Notes: a model not told the origin generated them from the letters alone. Shown: positions 1 through 7,489, counted from the first letter of the stretch. The stretch: 60,884 nt of DNA from Aquibacillus kalidii (GCF_014280935.1 NZ_JACLZI010000015.1:1-60884), one strand, 5' to 3'. Program-made: numbers and translations.

Positions 1-53
1 TATTAGGCACGCCGCCAGCGTTCGTCCTGAGCCAAGATCAAACTCTCCATAAA
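1..53 (-). rRNA. 16S rRNA, 5' end only
   Basis: The reverse strand reads into the conserved start of bacterial 16S rRNA (TTTATGGAGAGTTTGATC, then TTGGCTCAGGACGAACGC). The mature 5' end is placed at the TTTAT by analogy with Bacillus. Only about 53 nt lie in the window and the gene runs off the left edge. The base after GATC is T, where most bacteria have C or A. Confidence 0.95.
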
Positions 54-119
54 GTGTTTGCTTGCTCTAAAACTTGACTAGCTTGTTTCTTACTTTGACA
101 TAATGATTGTTTTGTTCAG

Positions 120-132
120 TTTTCAAAGATCA
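120..132 (-). promoter_or_regulatory. boxA-like antitermination site in the rrn leader
   Basis: On the minus strand the leader holds TGATCTTTGAAAA, which matches the boxA region typical of Bacillus rRNA operon leaders. In such leaders the Nus factor complex protects the long untranslated transcript from early termination. It lies about 70 nt before the mature 16S end and downstream of the promoter at 163-191. Confidence 0.6.
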
Positions 133-162
133 ATATCGTCGTTGTTAATCGACAGCTTTAAC

Positions 163-191
163 ATTATAACAAGCATAAATTATTAAGTCAA
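163..191 (-). promoter_or_regulatory. rrn promoter (P2-like), sigma-A
   Basis: Read on the minus strand, TTGACT (186-191) and a perfect TATAAT (163-168) are 17 bp apart. An A/T-rich stretch upstream could act as an UP element. The position, about 110 bp before 16S and followed by a boxA-like leader, fits the proximal promoter of a Bacillus rRNA operon. Confidence 0.8.
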
Positions 192-238
192 CGACTTTTT
201 TTGTTTGCGTTAATTTTTCTCACAAAAACGACTTTACT

Positions 239-268
239 AATGTAACATATAAAAATATTCAGAGTCAA
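239..268 (-). promoter_or_regulatory. possible upstream rrn promoter (P1-like)
   Basis: On the minus strand TTGACT (263-268) is followed after 18 bp by TACATT (239-244), about 77 bp upstream of the stronger promoter. Tandem promoters about this far apart are usual in Bacillus rRNA operons. The -10 hexamer matches only 4 of 6, so this is a candidate. Confidence 0.45.
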
Positions 269-353
269 TAAAAAGTTAATAATTATTTTTAATAATTACT
301 GACAACAAAAAATAATATAGCATATCCCTTTCTCTATGACAAGAGGAAATATA

Positions 354-410
354 GAAAAAAATAAATATATACTATATCTCAATCATATAAAGAAGACATA
401 GTATATATTT
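354..410 (-). terminator. probable terminator after the 74-codon gene
   Basis: A long A/T-rich inverted repeat has arms 363-379 and 394-410 and a loop of about 14 nt. On the minus strand it is followed by ATTTATTTTTT. It lies just beyond the stop codon of the small gene at 423-647 and would separate it from the rrn promoters. Confidence 0.55.
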
Positions 411-422
411 TGTTTACATGTA

Positions 423-647
423 TTAAGATTGGTTTTCTATTTTTCTCGGTATGTATTTCATACATTCCTTTTCACTAGCAACACGTCGGAATAACTGGAA
501 TAATAACTTATACCGTTCTTTCATCGCCCTCTTAACCATTTGGTCAATTCTATTGTCTTCTAAATCTAAAAGTAATTCCTCTAACTCACGTTTTATTAGA
601 TATTGTATTTCTTTCTGCTCTATATCGTTTACTAGCATCCCAATCAC
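423..647 (-). CDS. small conserved-looking protein of unknown function
   Basis: A 74-residue, highly charged, probably all-helical protein with no signal peptide or membrane segment. It is rich in Glu, Lys, Arg and Leu. The start is GTG at 645-647, because AGGAG (655-659) sits 7 nt before it; an internal ATG three codons in is less well placed. A hairpin terminator follows the stop. It lies between pdaB and the next rRNA operon. I do not recognise a function. The good ribosome site, own terminator and protein-like composition suggest a real gene. Confidence 0.7.
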   Translation of the reverse strand: MIGMLVNDIEQKEIQYLIKRELEELLLDLEDNRIDQMVKRAMKERYKLLFQLFRRVASEKECMKYIPRKIENQS

Positions 648-726
648 GATATCACTCCTATTTAAAAGTACTCTCTTATCCTAACCATATTCCTCATTTT
701 TATTAGTCTTAAAACTAAATCATTAA

Positions 727-754
727 TCATAATGGTGATTTCTAATCATAAAAT
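727..754 (+). promoter_or_regulatory. possible sporulation (sigma-E type) promoter of pdaB
   Basis: CATAAAAT (747-754) resembles the sigma-E -10 box (CATACANT), with ATA at 729-731 about 15 bp upstream inside TCATAAT. In B. subtilis pdaB is expressed during sporulation from compartment-specific sigma factors. The spacing is slightly off, so this is only a candidate. Confidence 0.3.
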
Positions 755-781
755 ATAGCAAGTCCAAAAGGAGGAGGAGTA

Positions 782-1543
782 ATGCAGCACTTTTTTGTGG
801 TGAAATTAAAAAAATGGAAAAGTTGGGGAATGGTCCTTACAGTTGCACTTTTTACAGCTGTGTTTTTATTAGTTGAAACACAAAGTTCACTATCTGTATT
901 TTCCAGTAAGGAAAACCCTGCAGCACTAAGTAAGGGAAATGAAAAAGAACCAAACATAGCTTTAACCTTTAATATTTCTTGGGGAAATGAAATGGTAACA
1001 CCCATTTTAGAAAAGCTAAAAAAGCATGATGTACAAGCTACCTTTTTCATAGCAGGGGAATGGGTAGAGCGGCACCCGGAAGAACTAAAGAATATTGAAG
1101 AAAATGGACATGAAATTGGGATGATGGGTTACCGCTATAAAAGCTATTTAAAGCAAGAACCGGAACAAATCAAAAAGGATCTAGCTATGGCGAGAGACAT
1201 ATTTGGCAAATCGGGATATGAGGATATAAAGCTACTAAGAACACCAAGCGGTCACATTAATAAAGATATACTTGCTATAGCCGAAAACAGAGGTTTTGAT
1301 GTTATTAATTGGAATGTAAATCCAGAGGATTGGAAAAATCCAGGAGAACAAGTAATCATAGATAGAGTTATGAAAAACACTTCAAATGGTGATATTATTC
1401 TTCTGCATGCATCAGATTCTGTTAAACAAACACCAGATGCCCTCGATACCATTTTACCAGCACTTAAAAACAAAGGATTTAATATGGTCGGTGTATCTGA
1501 ACTAATCTCAAGTGCTGATTCAAAGTCAAAAGAAGTACAATAA
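782..1543 (+). CDS. pdaB: PdaB-type polysaccharide deacetylase family protein (spore)
   Basis: A 253-residue protein with a short cytoplasmic N-terminus, a membrane segment at about 14-32 and a NodB-like (carbohydrate esterase 4) domain at about 58-240. In B. subtilis PdaB is needed to maintain spores after late sporulation. The start is ATG, with AAGGAGGAGG at 768-778. Motifs seen: H110 in GHEIG, R153 in RTPSG, the W184 region and H209 in LLHAS. Motif 1 reads TFNISWG. The residue usually serving as catalytic-base Asp is Asn64 (codon AAT at 971-973), and the second Asp of canonical enzymes is also absent, as in other PdaB proteins. Enzymatic activity is therefore doubtful. It is one of only two plus-strand genes in the window. 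Confidence 0.93.
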   Translation: MQHFFVVKLKKWKSWGMVLTVALFTAVFLLVETQSSLSVFSSKENPAALSKGNEKEPNIALTFNISWGNEMVTPILEKLKKHDVQATFFIAGEWVERHPEELKNIEENGHEIGMMGYRYKSYLKQEPEQIKKDLAMARDIFGKSGYEDIKLLRTPSGHINKDILAIAENRGFDVINWNVNPEDWKNPGEQVIIDRVMKNTSNGDIILLHASDSVKQTPDALDTILPALKNKGFNMVGVSELISSADSKSKEVQ

Positions 1544-1545
1544 CG

Positions 1546-1587
1546 AAAAGACAGCCTCTCTTTTTAGGAGTAAGCTGTCTTTTTTTA
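1546..1587 (+). terminator. intrinsic terminator of pdaB
   Basis: The stem pairs AAAAGACAGC (1546-1555) with GCTGTCTTTT and is followed by a T-run to 1587 on the plus strand. It starts right after the pdaB stop and overlaps the 3' end of the convergent kbaA gene. Confidence 0.85.
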
Positions 1588-2181
1588 CTTGCTTGTACTA
1601 TTAGTATTTATTAGTCTATGTAGTATTAATAATTGATAAGTATTACATATTAACAATGGTACGATCATTAACCAGACATAGTCTCCACCACTGACACGTA
1701 AACCTGGAACCCATTCAATGGACGTTACAACCATCATAAAAAAAAGTGCTGGAATAAACGCTCCTTTATTGGTCTCTCTGGATTTTATAGTTGCTATCAC
1801 CCAGCTATATGCAAACAACGCTACAGCAACAATGATAAATATTATTAAGGATGAGCCAGCTTGTTTATACCGAAAATAAATGAGATCAAATAGTGCAAAC
1901 CCAATTAATACGATTTGTATCGGTCCCCAAAAACCCTTAAACATACCAAGCCCAAATTGGTTTATGGTTAAGTAAGCAAAAAAACCCATCTGGCTTATTA
2001 AACTAAATACAAATCCATATGTTATAAAAAATAAGACAATACCTAAAATCTCACCTAGATCGAACGGTTGAAGATACTCTTTATAGGTCCCTGCCTTAAC
2101 AAAAAAACTGGTTATTAAGGTAGAAACTGCACCAATTAATAGCGTACTCAAGAACAGACGAACAACATTACGACTTTTCAC
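1585..2181 (-). CDS. kbaA: KbaA, membrane activator of KinB signalling to sporulation
   Basis: A very hydrophobic protein with about six membrane segments, matching KbaA. In B. subtilis KbaA is needed for the sensor kinase KinB to feed the sporulation phosphorelay. The open frame extends to 2241, but I place the start at GTG 2179-2181: AGGAGG (2191-2196) lies 9 nt upstream, and the product is then 198 residues beginning VKSRN, the usual KbaA length. It sits between gerD and pdaB, both on the other strand, as in B. subtilis. Its 3' end runs into the pdaB terminator. Confidence 0.88.
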   Translation of the reverse strand: MKSRNVVRLFLSTLLIGAVSTLITSFFVKAGTYKEYLQPFDLGEILGIVLFFITYGFVFSLISQMGFFAYLTINQFGLGMFKGFWGPIQIVLIGFALFDLIYFRYKQAGSSLIIFIIVAVALFAYSWVIATIKSRETNKGAFIPALFFMMVVTSIEWVPGLRVSGGDYVWLMIVPLLICNTYQLLILHRLINTNSTSK

Positions 2182-2332
2182 AAAAAAAATCCTCCTACGT
2201 GATTCTCCATTATGATTCTTATCCTTTTGGTATTTTATCATGAATATAAGTTTTTTTCCCCATTATTGTCATACATAATTTTTCTCTTGCTTCTCATATT
2301 AAAAATAAGAAGAAAGGAAAGGAGTAGGTACA

Positions 2333-2962
2333 ATGTCAAGGTTATTCCCAGTGATTCTTATATGTTTCTCCTTTCTATTACTGACCTCTTGTGGTGGAGG
2401 CGGTACAACAAGTGGAGAAGAAGTGAATTATGATTCCGTAAAAAAAATGGTTACTGATATATTAAAAACAGACGAAGGAAAAAAAGCAATTACAGATGTA
2501 CTTACTGATGATGAAATGCAAAAGACATTTGTTTTAGAGTCTAAATTAGTGAAGGATTCTGTCGCGGAGGCACTTACTGGTGATAAAGGGAAAGAGTATT
2601 GGAAAAAGATGTTTGATGATCCTAAGTTTGTTGAATCTTTCGGTAAGACTCTACAAAAACAACAGGAAGATGTTATAAAAGGGTTAATGAGCGACTCAGA
2701 GTATCAGAAAAAGATGCTTGAACTACTTGAAAATCCAGAAATGGAAGATCAAATGCTTAGTGTACTTAAAGGGCAAAAGTTTCGGGAACATCTAGAAAAA
2801 ACAATTCAAGAAACATTGGATTCTCCAATGTTTAAGGCTCAAATGACTGAGATAATATTAAATGCCGCAAAAGAAATGCAATCGACAGAAGGCTCCGGTG
2901 GCGAAGCTGAATCTGGCGGAGGCGGAGAATCTGGTGGCGATAAAAAAAGTGGCAAGTCATAA
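2333..2962 (+). CDS. gerD: GerD, spore germination lipoprotein
   Basis: A 209-residue lipoprotein. A hydrophobic signal peptide ends in the lipobox LTSC with the lipidated Cys at position 20. A long, highly charged, probably helical region follows (about 33-185), then a Gly/Ser-rich tail ending in GGDKKSGKS. GerD sits at the inner spore membrane and is needed to cluster nutrient germinant receptors for fast germination. A GGAG site precedes the ATG. A CATACAT -10-like box lies at 2270-2276, but the nearest TGAATA is 23 bp away, too far for a standard sigma-G promoter. The repetitive Gly-rich tail is the main peculiarity. Confidence 0.92.
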   Translation: MSRLFPVILICFSFLLLTSCGGGGTTSGEEVNYDSVKKMVTDILKTDEGKKAITDVLTDDEMQKTFVLESKLVKDSVAEALTGDKGKEYWKKMFDDPKFVESFGKTLQKQQEDVIKGLMSDSEYQKKMLELLENPEMEDQMLSVLKGQKFREHLEKTIQETLDSPMFKAQMTEIILNAAKEMQSTEGSGGEAESGGGGESGGDKKSGKS

Positions 2963-2980
2963 ATATTTCTGTTACTTAAC

Positions 2981-3015
2981 AAAAAGAGAGCTTACCATTT
3001 GGCAAGCTCTCTTTT
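2981..3015. terminator. bidirectional terminator between gerD and salA
   Basis: A near-perfect stem pairs AAAAAGAGAGCTT (2981-2993) with CAAGCTCTCTTTTT (3003-3015 area). It gives a T-run on both strands. It lies between the convergent gerD and salA stop codons and can end transcripts from either side. Confidence 0.88.
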
Positions 3016-3016
3016 T

Positions 3017-4069
3017 CTATTCCTCAAAATTTGCAATGACTTTAGCCGCTATCCTCTTATACTCTTGTCCATTTGGATGATCTTCCTGGTAGACAGACGG
3101 TGCAAAAACACCCTCTTCTTCATAGGGTTGCTGTAGAGAAAGTTGACCAATCACCTTCGTTTGAAGGGCTTCTGCCAGTTTATCTCCGCCACCTTTTCCG
3201 AATACATATTCTCTATCACCAGTTAATTTACTTTCAAAATAAGACATATTTTCTACAACGCCCAGGATCTCATGGTCTGTTGTCAAAGCCATTTGGCCTG
3301 CACGAGCCGCAACAAAAGCTGCAGTTGGATGAGGAGTTGTAACAATTACCTCTTTTGAGGAAGGAATCATATTATGGACATCTAACGCAACATCCCCTGT
3401 ACCTGGTGGCAAATCAAGTAAAAGGTAATCTAGTTCGCCCCATTCTACTTCCTTAAAAAAGCTCGTCAACATTTTACCCAATCTAGGTCCCCGCCAAATT
3501 ACAGGTGAGTTATCTTCAACAAAGAAACCCATTGACATAATTTTCACGCCAAACCTCTCAACTGGAATAATCCGATTTCCCTTTAATGCTGGTCTTTCCT
3601 CTACTCCCATCATATCAGGTACACTAAATCCATAAATATCAGCATCAATAATACCGACTTTTTTTCCTAACCTAGCTAAGGCTACGGCAAGGTTCACTGT
3701 AACAGTTGATTTACCAACTCCGCCCTTACCACTCGCAACAGCGACAAAGTTTGTTTTACCTCCATCTTCAAGTAAAGATGTATCCTTTTCACTTGTAGGC
3801 TGAAACTTTGCAATTGTTTCATCAGGTAATTGCGTAAACCGAAGTCCAACTGTAACAGCACCATGACTTTTTAATACATTTACTAATTCTTGCTGTAATT
3901 GCATTTGTTCTGCTGTATTCGTTTTTCCTATTGCTAGTTTGACACTGATATGGTTCTTTTCTTCTTTAACCGTTACTTCTTCAATACCATTCGTTTCATG
4001 AAATGTTCTATGTAGAAATGGATCCTTCATCTGTTTTAATAGATCAATTGCCTCTTGTTTAGTTAGCAA
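3017..4069 (-). CDS. salA: SalA, Mrp/ParA-family ATP-binding regulator
   Basis: A P-loop ATPase of about 350 residues. It has an N-terminal MIP18-like domain (about 1-80) and a deviant Walker A, GKGGVGKS, at about 114-121. The segment where Mrp/ApbC iron-sulphur carriers have a CxxC pair reads ENMSYFESKLTG and has no cysteine. That fits SalA, which in B. subtilis represses scoC and so raises protease expression, rather than a cluster scaffold. The frame is open to 4150, but I choose TTG at 4067-4069: GGTGA lies 7 nt upstream, the length then matches SalA, and a promoter -10 box falls inside the longer frame. cwlD lies directly upstream. Confidence 0.88.
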   Translation of the reverse strand: MLTKQEAIDLLKQMKDPFLHRTFHETNGIEEVTVKEEKNHISVKLAIGKTNTAEQMQLQQELVNVLKSHGAVTVGLRFTQLPDETIAKFQPTSEKDTSLLEDGGKTNFVAVASGKGGVGKSTVTVNLAVALARLGKKVGIIDADIYGFSVPDMMGVEERPALKGNRIIPVERFGVKIMSMGFFVEDNSPVIWRGPRLGKMLTSFFKEVEWGELDYLLLDLPPGTGDVALDVHNMIPSSKEVIVTTPHPTAAFVAARAGQMALTTDHEILGVVENMSYFESKLTGDREYVFGKGGGDKLAEALQTKVIGQLSLQQPYEEEGVFAPSVYQEDHPNGQEYKRIAAKVIANFEE

Positions 4070-4111
4070 GATATGTTCACCATCCTTAGTTTTTGTACAA
4101 GTCTTAATGAT

Positions 4112-4140
4112 AGTATAACATATCTTCACATTTCCCATGT
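4112..4140 (-). promoter_or_regulatory. possible salA promoter (extended -10)
   Basis: On the minus strand TGTTATACT forms an extended -10 box (TATACT at 4112-4117). There is no good -35 at 17 bp (ACATGG, 4135-4140). The site lies just upstream of the preferred TTG start and supports the shorter salA frame. Confidence 0.45.
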
Positions 4141-4159
4141 GATGGAGCACACACGTCGA

Positions 4160-4888
4160 TTACTTTTCTGCCTGCTCTTCCTCAAGCCCCTCTGTTACAT
4201 AGCGCATAATACCTTCATACATACTTCCAGCCATTTTTCGTTGATACTCGTTTGTTTTTAACAATTCACGTTCATGTTCATTAGATAAAAAGCCAATTTC
4301 AACTAAAGCACCAGGTATTTCCGCATTTTTTAATAAATACATCCCATTAATGGCGAGTGCTTCACGGTTTGTATTTTCTAGGTTCCTTTTGATTTCTGAC
4401 TGGATCATTTTTGCAAGTTTTTCACTCTTTTCAAGAGATGGGTAATAAAATGTTTGCGCACCGCTCCATTCTTTGGCAGGTAGTGCATTAAGATGAACAC
4501 TTAAGAAAAAGTCAGCTTCTTTCTCTTTAATAAAATCTAATCTTTTTCGTAAATCTTCTGCTTTTCTCCTAGCCAAGCCTTTCGTATCCCCACTTGCTAG
4601 ATCACGATCCTCTTCCCGAGTTAAAAAAACCAAAGCGCCAGACTGTTGCAAATAGTCTCTTAATAATTTAGAAACATCTAGCGCAATATCTTTTTCCAAC
4701 GTATTGTCAGCGCCAACTGCTCCTCCATCTGGGCCTCCATGACCAGGATCTAGAACAATTACTTTCCCAGCAAGCGGAAGTGACCACGACTCCCATGAAT
4801 CTGTTGATTTCTGAATAGGATATTGAATAAGAACTACTAATAAAATAGCACCGATTATCCATGATGCAATTTTTACAGAGCGATTCAT
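4160..4888 (-). CDS. cwlD: CwlD, N-acetylmuramoyl-L-alanine amidase for spore cortex
   Basis: A 242-residue amidase_3 enzyme with an N-terminal membrane anchor (about 7-24). With PdaA, CwlD makes muramic-delta-lactam in cortex peptidoglycan, which germination enzymes recognise. Zinc ligands are visible: H50 in DPGHGG, E65 in LEKD and H132 in SVHLNA; the catalytic Glu is E197 in VEIGF. The frame is open to 4993, but ATG at 4886-4888 is chosen because GGGGGGAG lies 7 nt upstream and the length then matches the family. A sigma-E-like promoter lies upstream. salA follows after about 90 nt. Confidence 0.93.
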   Translation of the reverse strand: MNRSVKIASWIIGAILLVVLIQYPIQKSTDSWESWSLPLAGKVIVLDPGHGGPDGGAVGADNTLEKDIALDVSKLLRDYLQQSGALVFLTREEDRDLASGDTKGLARRKAEDLRKRLDFIKEKEADFFLSVHLNALPAKEWSGAQTFYYPSLEKSEKLAKMIQSEIKRNLENTNREALAINGMYLLKNAEIPGALVEIGFLSNEHERELLKTNEYQRKMAGSMYEGIMRYVTEGLEEEQAEK

Positions 4889-4921
4889 ATGTGCTCTCCC
4901 CCCATATATATTCCTATCAAC

Positions 4922-4948
4922 ACTATATGGGACAAGTAGGGGTTTTAT
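4922..4948 (-). promoter_or_regulatory. sigma-E-like promoter of cwlD
   Basis: On the minus strand CATATAGT (4922-4929) matches the sigma-E -10 consensus CATACANT at most positions. ATA (4946-4948) lies 16 bp upstream as the -35 element. cwlD is transcribed in the mother cell in B. subtilis, which makes the site plausible. Confidence 0.5.
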
Positions 4949-4963
4949 TCCTTCCAACACGTT

Positions 4964-5011
4964 AAAAGAGTAGCTTAATGTGTTATGGAACACACTATAA
5001 GCTACTCTTTT
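4964..5011 (-). terminator. terminator of the chemoreceptor gene
   Basis: A very long hairpin: AAAAGAGTAGCTTA (4964-4977) pairs with TAAGCTACTCTTTT (4998-5011). The intervening TGTGTT and AACACA also pair, leaving a 4-nt loop. On the minus strand it ends TCTTTTAACG. It begins at the stop codon of the gene at 5011-5940. Confidence 0.75.
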
Positions 5012-5940
5012 TATATAATTCCTTTAAACGCTTTAGCCTGTGCCTCTAATTGCTGTGACGCACCTCCGATTCCAATGAAATCCTCCAGCGCTTTATTAAT
5101 AAGTTCACTACTTGTTGTAATACCTTCTTGTGAGCGCTGCGTCACATCACTGATCTTCTTAACCTCACTTGTAATTCCCTCTACATGGGAATTAACCTCT
5201 TTTATAGAATCCTGAACTCTTGTGGCAAGCTTTCTAACTTCATTGGCAACCACATTAAACCCCCTACCATGTTCACCAGCTCTAGCAGCCTCTATGCCAG
5301 CATTAAGAGCCAATAGGTTTGTCTGAGCAGCTATTTCTTTAATTGTTCTAACTATGTCCTCTATCGATACCGCTTGTTTTTCTAAAGATTTTAGTATTTG
5401 TAAGTTTTCCTCTGATTGAGCCACTAACTGCTCTATCGATGAAGAAACCTCTTCACTTCTTGTTATACCCTCATCAGCACGACTACGAAGTTCTTCAGAC
5501 ATTTGTTGTAATTCATTCGTTCCAGAAATCATAGCATTTTCCCGTTCAGTTATATCTGTTGCCACTTTAATTACAGCTTCCACTTTTCCAAGTTCGTTAT
5601 AGATAGGAGTATAAGTAGCCTCGAGCCATATTAACCGACCAGTTTTAGTAACACGTTGAATTTTCTCCTGAAAACTTTTCCCGTTACGTAAATTTGCCCA
5701 AAGTTCCTCATATTCTCTACTTGAAGCAAATTCATTTGTACAAAACTGTCTATGTTTAAGTCCTGGCATTTCTGCCACTGTATATTCCACTGTATCTGCA
5801 AAATTTTTGTTTGCCCATAACACATTTCCTTGTGGGTCAAATTCAATAATAGCTAGTGAAGTTTCGATTGCTGCTAATACTGCATTCTCATTTAATACTT
5901 GAGTACTTGTTGGAATTGTATTTCTAAGTTTAGTAATCAA
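5011..5940 (-). CDS. soluble PAS-domain methyl-accepting chemotaxis protein
   Basis: A 309-residue cytoplasmic signalling protein with no membrane segment. A PAS domain with its C-terminal PAC part spans about 18-135, followed by a helical chemoreceptor signalling domain. The hairpin tip (about 203-232) carries the characteristic [18 protein letters not shown] core, so it should contact CheA and CheW. The PAS fold may sense redox, oxygen or a small ligand; the sequence alone does not say which. The start is TTG at 5938-5940 with AGAGG 7 nt before it. In B. subtilis the gene between rpsI and cwlD is unrelated, so this is probably an accessory insertion. It stands alone with its own terminator. 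Confidence 0.85.
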   Translation of the reverse strand: MITKLRNTIPTSTQVLNENAVLAAIETSLAIIEFDPQGNVLWANKNFADTVEYTVAEMPGLKHRQFCTNEFASSREYEELWANLRNGKSFQEKIQRVTKTGRLIWLEATYTPIYNELGKVEAVIKVATDITERENAMISGTNELQQMSEELRSRADEGITRSEEVSSSIEQLVAQSEENLQILKSLEKQAVSIEDIVRTIKEIAAQTNLLALNAGIEAARAGEHGRGFNVVANEVRKLATRVQDSIKEVNSHVEGITSEVKKISDVTQRSQEGITTSSELINKALEDFIGIGGASQQLEAQAKAFKGII

Positions 5941-6439
5941 TTTTTTTCCTCTTTTCTAATATCTCGAAACTAGTATATTTGACTGTACTTTCCATTTATT
6001 ATTAAACCTAACAGGTAACTCTCATAAATTTTATTATATATTACCTCTAAATAAAAATCGACATCTTTCTACAAAAAATGCATAGGTTCAATTATTAAAA
6101 AGTTACAAATGAATATCAATAGCATGGGGCAAGAATTATCTATACTTATCCGATTTATATATACCCTATTACCTATAGAGCTAAACCTAAATATAACAGA
6201 TTTATAAATTTTATTTACTTAATAAAAATTTTCTATTTAAGATATAGCGAATTCACTTACTCCATAAATTGATATTTGGATAACGCATTACTTTCATGAT
6301 AGATTCACTGGGTTAGAACCACATATATGAGGACTTTTGAAAAGCAGTTCATTCTTTGAGTTTTGGTTTAGCGTCCGATTAACTCATTATGTAATGGGGG
6401 GTCTAAAGGTGGTAACACTCAATATGAACAAAAGCTCTG
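5941..6439. other. A/T-rich intergenic stretch
   Basis: This roughly 500-bp stretch lies upstream of the chemoreceptor gene. It is very A/T-rich and holds no open frame that I believe. On the minus strand a TATAAT (near 6040) could be the receptor promoter, but the hexamer 17 bp upstream (TCGATT) is poor. I see no RNA gene or repeat in it. Confidence 0.4.
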
Positions 6440-6565
6440 AACGCCAGTTAGCTACAAATAGACTGGATTGCGCCATAGGAGATAAAGGCAAAACAATAAT
6501 CGAAGTGAGAAGAGGGAATTCTTGCTAGTTGCTGGCACTTGAAGCTGACGAGGCTGATTTTGTCA
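6440..6565 (+). repeat. dispersed intergenic repeat, copy A
   Basis: This segment resembles 26772-26945 in the same orientation. Shared blocks include AGGAGA followed by A-rich sequence, CGAAGTGA, GAGGG, GCTAGT, and the 12-bp identity TGACGAGGCTGA at the right end. Copy A lacks about 40 bp that copy B has in the middle. It sits about 14 bp beyond the rpsI terminator. It does not encode a convincing protein; a 63-codon frame crosses it but has no support. Confidence 0.6.
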
Positions 6566-6578
6566 TTTCCTATACTAC

Positions 6579-6614
6579 AAAAAAAGCCCCCAACCATATG
6601 GTTGAGAGCTTTTG
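6579..6614 (-). terminator. terminator of the rplM-rpsI operon
   Basis: On the minus strand AAAAGCTCTCAACC pairs with GGTTGGGGGCTTTT across an ATAT loop, followed by a T-run. It starts just after the rpsI stop codon. Confidence 0.92.
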
Positions 6615-6626
6615 TAAAACAAAGAT

Positions 6627-7019
6627 TTAACGTTTTGAGAACTGTGGTGCACGACGTGCGCCTTTAAGACCGTATTTTTTACGTTCTTTCATACGAGCGT
6701 CACGAGTTAGGTATCCTTCACGCTTTAATGCTGCGCGGTATTCTGGATCTGCTTCTAACAATGCACGAGCAACACCATGACGAATTGCACCAGCTTGACC
6801 AGTGAATCCACCACCTGATACGTTAACTAGTACATCGTAGCTACCCTCTGTTTCAGTAATAGCTAAGGGTTGTTTAATGATTGTACGAAGTGTTTCATAT
6901 GGGAAGTAATCTTCCGCATCACGTTTATTTACAACGATACGTCCAGTACCTGGAACTAAACGTACACGTGCAGTTGAACTTTTACGGCGTCCGGTACCGT
7001 AGTATTGTACTTGTGCCAC
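6627..7019 (-). CDS. rpsI: ribosomal protein S9
   Basis: A 130-residue protein of full family length. It starts [15 protein letters not shown] and ends in the basic tail RAPQFSKR, which reaches the P-site tRNA anticodon loop in the 30S subunit. The start is GTG (7017-7019) with AAGGAGG closely upstream. It follows rplM by 19 nt in a two-gene operon shared by most bacteria and ends in a strong intrinsic terminator. Confidence 0.98.
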   Translation of the reverse strand: MAQVQYYGTGRRKSSTARVRLVPGTGRIVVNKRDAEDYFPYETLRTIIKQPLAITETEGSYDVLVNVSGGGFTGQAGAIRHGVARALLEADPEYRAALKREGYLTRDARMKERKKYGLKGARRAPQFSKR

Positions 7020-7038
7020 TATGTTAACCTCCTTTTAA

Positions 7039-7476
7039 TTATCCGCGAAGTTCGATAACTTCTGGTTTTTGTGCTTGATGATTATGTTCAGAGCCTCTAA
7101 ATACGTGTAATTTTTTACCCATTTTACGGCCAAGACTTCCTTTTGGAAGCATACCTTTAACTGTAAGTTCAAGCATTTGCTCAGGGTATTTTGTACGCAT
7201 TTCTAAAGCAGTACGTTCTTTTAATCCACCTGGGTGGTTTGAATGACGGTAATATTTCTTGTCATTTAATTTGTTACCAGTTAATTCAATTTTTTCAGCA
7301 TTGATGATTATTACGTGATCACCAGTGTCTACATGCGGTGTGTATGTTGGTTTATGCTTTCCACGAAGAATTGAAGCTACTTCGCTCGCTAAACGACCTA
7401 ACGTTTGACCTTCAGCATCCACAACAAGCCACTTGCGTTCAATATTATTTTCATTTGCCATGAAAGTTGTGCGCAT
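7039..7476 (-). CDS. rplM: ribosomal protein L13
   Basis: A 145-residue protein matching Bacillus L13 end to end ([18 protein letters not shown], then [15 protein letters not shown]). L13 is an early-assembly protein of the 50S subunit. The start is ATG 7476 with a GGAGGG site upstream. The gene has its own sigma-A promoter and a structured leader resembling the L13 leader, so autogenous control is likely. It is cotranscribed with rpsI. Confidence 0.98.
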   Translation of the reverse strand: MRTTFMANENNIERKWLVVDAEGQTLGRLASEVASILRGKHKPTYTPHVDTGDHVIIINAEKIELTGNKLNDKKYYRHSNHPGGLKERTALEMRTKYPEQMLELTVKGMLPKGSLGRKMGKKLHVFRGSEHNHQAQKPEVIELRG

Positions 7477-7489
7477 GATCAGTTACCCT

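Noticed and set aside
2241-2276. sigma-G promoter for gerD (TGAATA and CATACAT)
   Set aside because: The two boxes are 23 bp apart, outside the usual 17-18 bp; kept only as a remark in the gerD entry.
6337-6528. 63-codon plus-strand frame in the rpsI-chemoreceptor gap
   Set aside because: It has no ribosome site. Its 3' half lies in a repeat that is not open in the other copy, and its composition is not protein-like.
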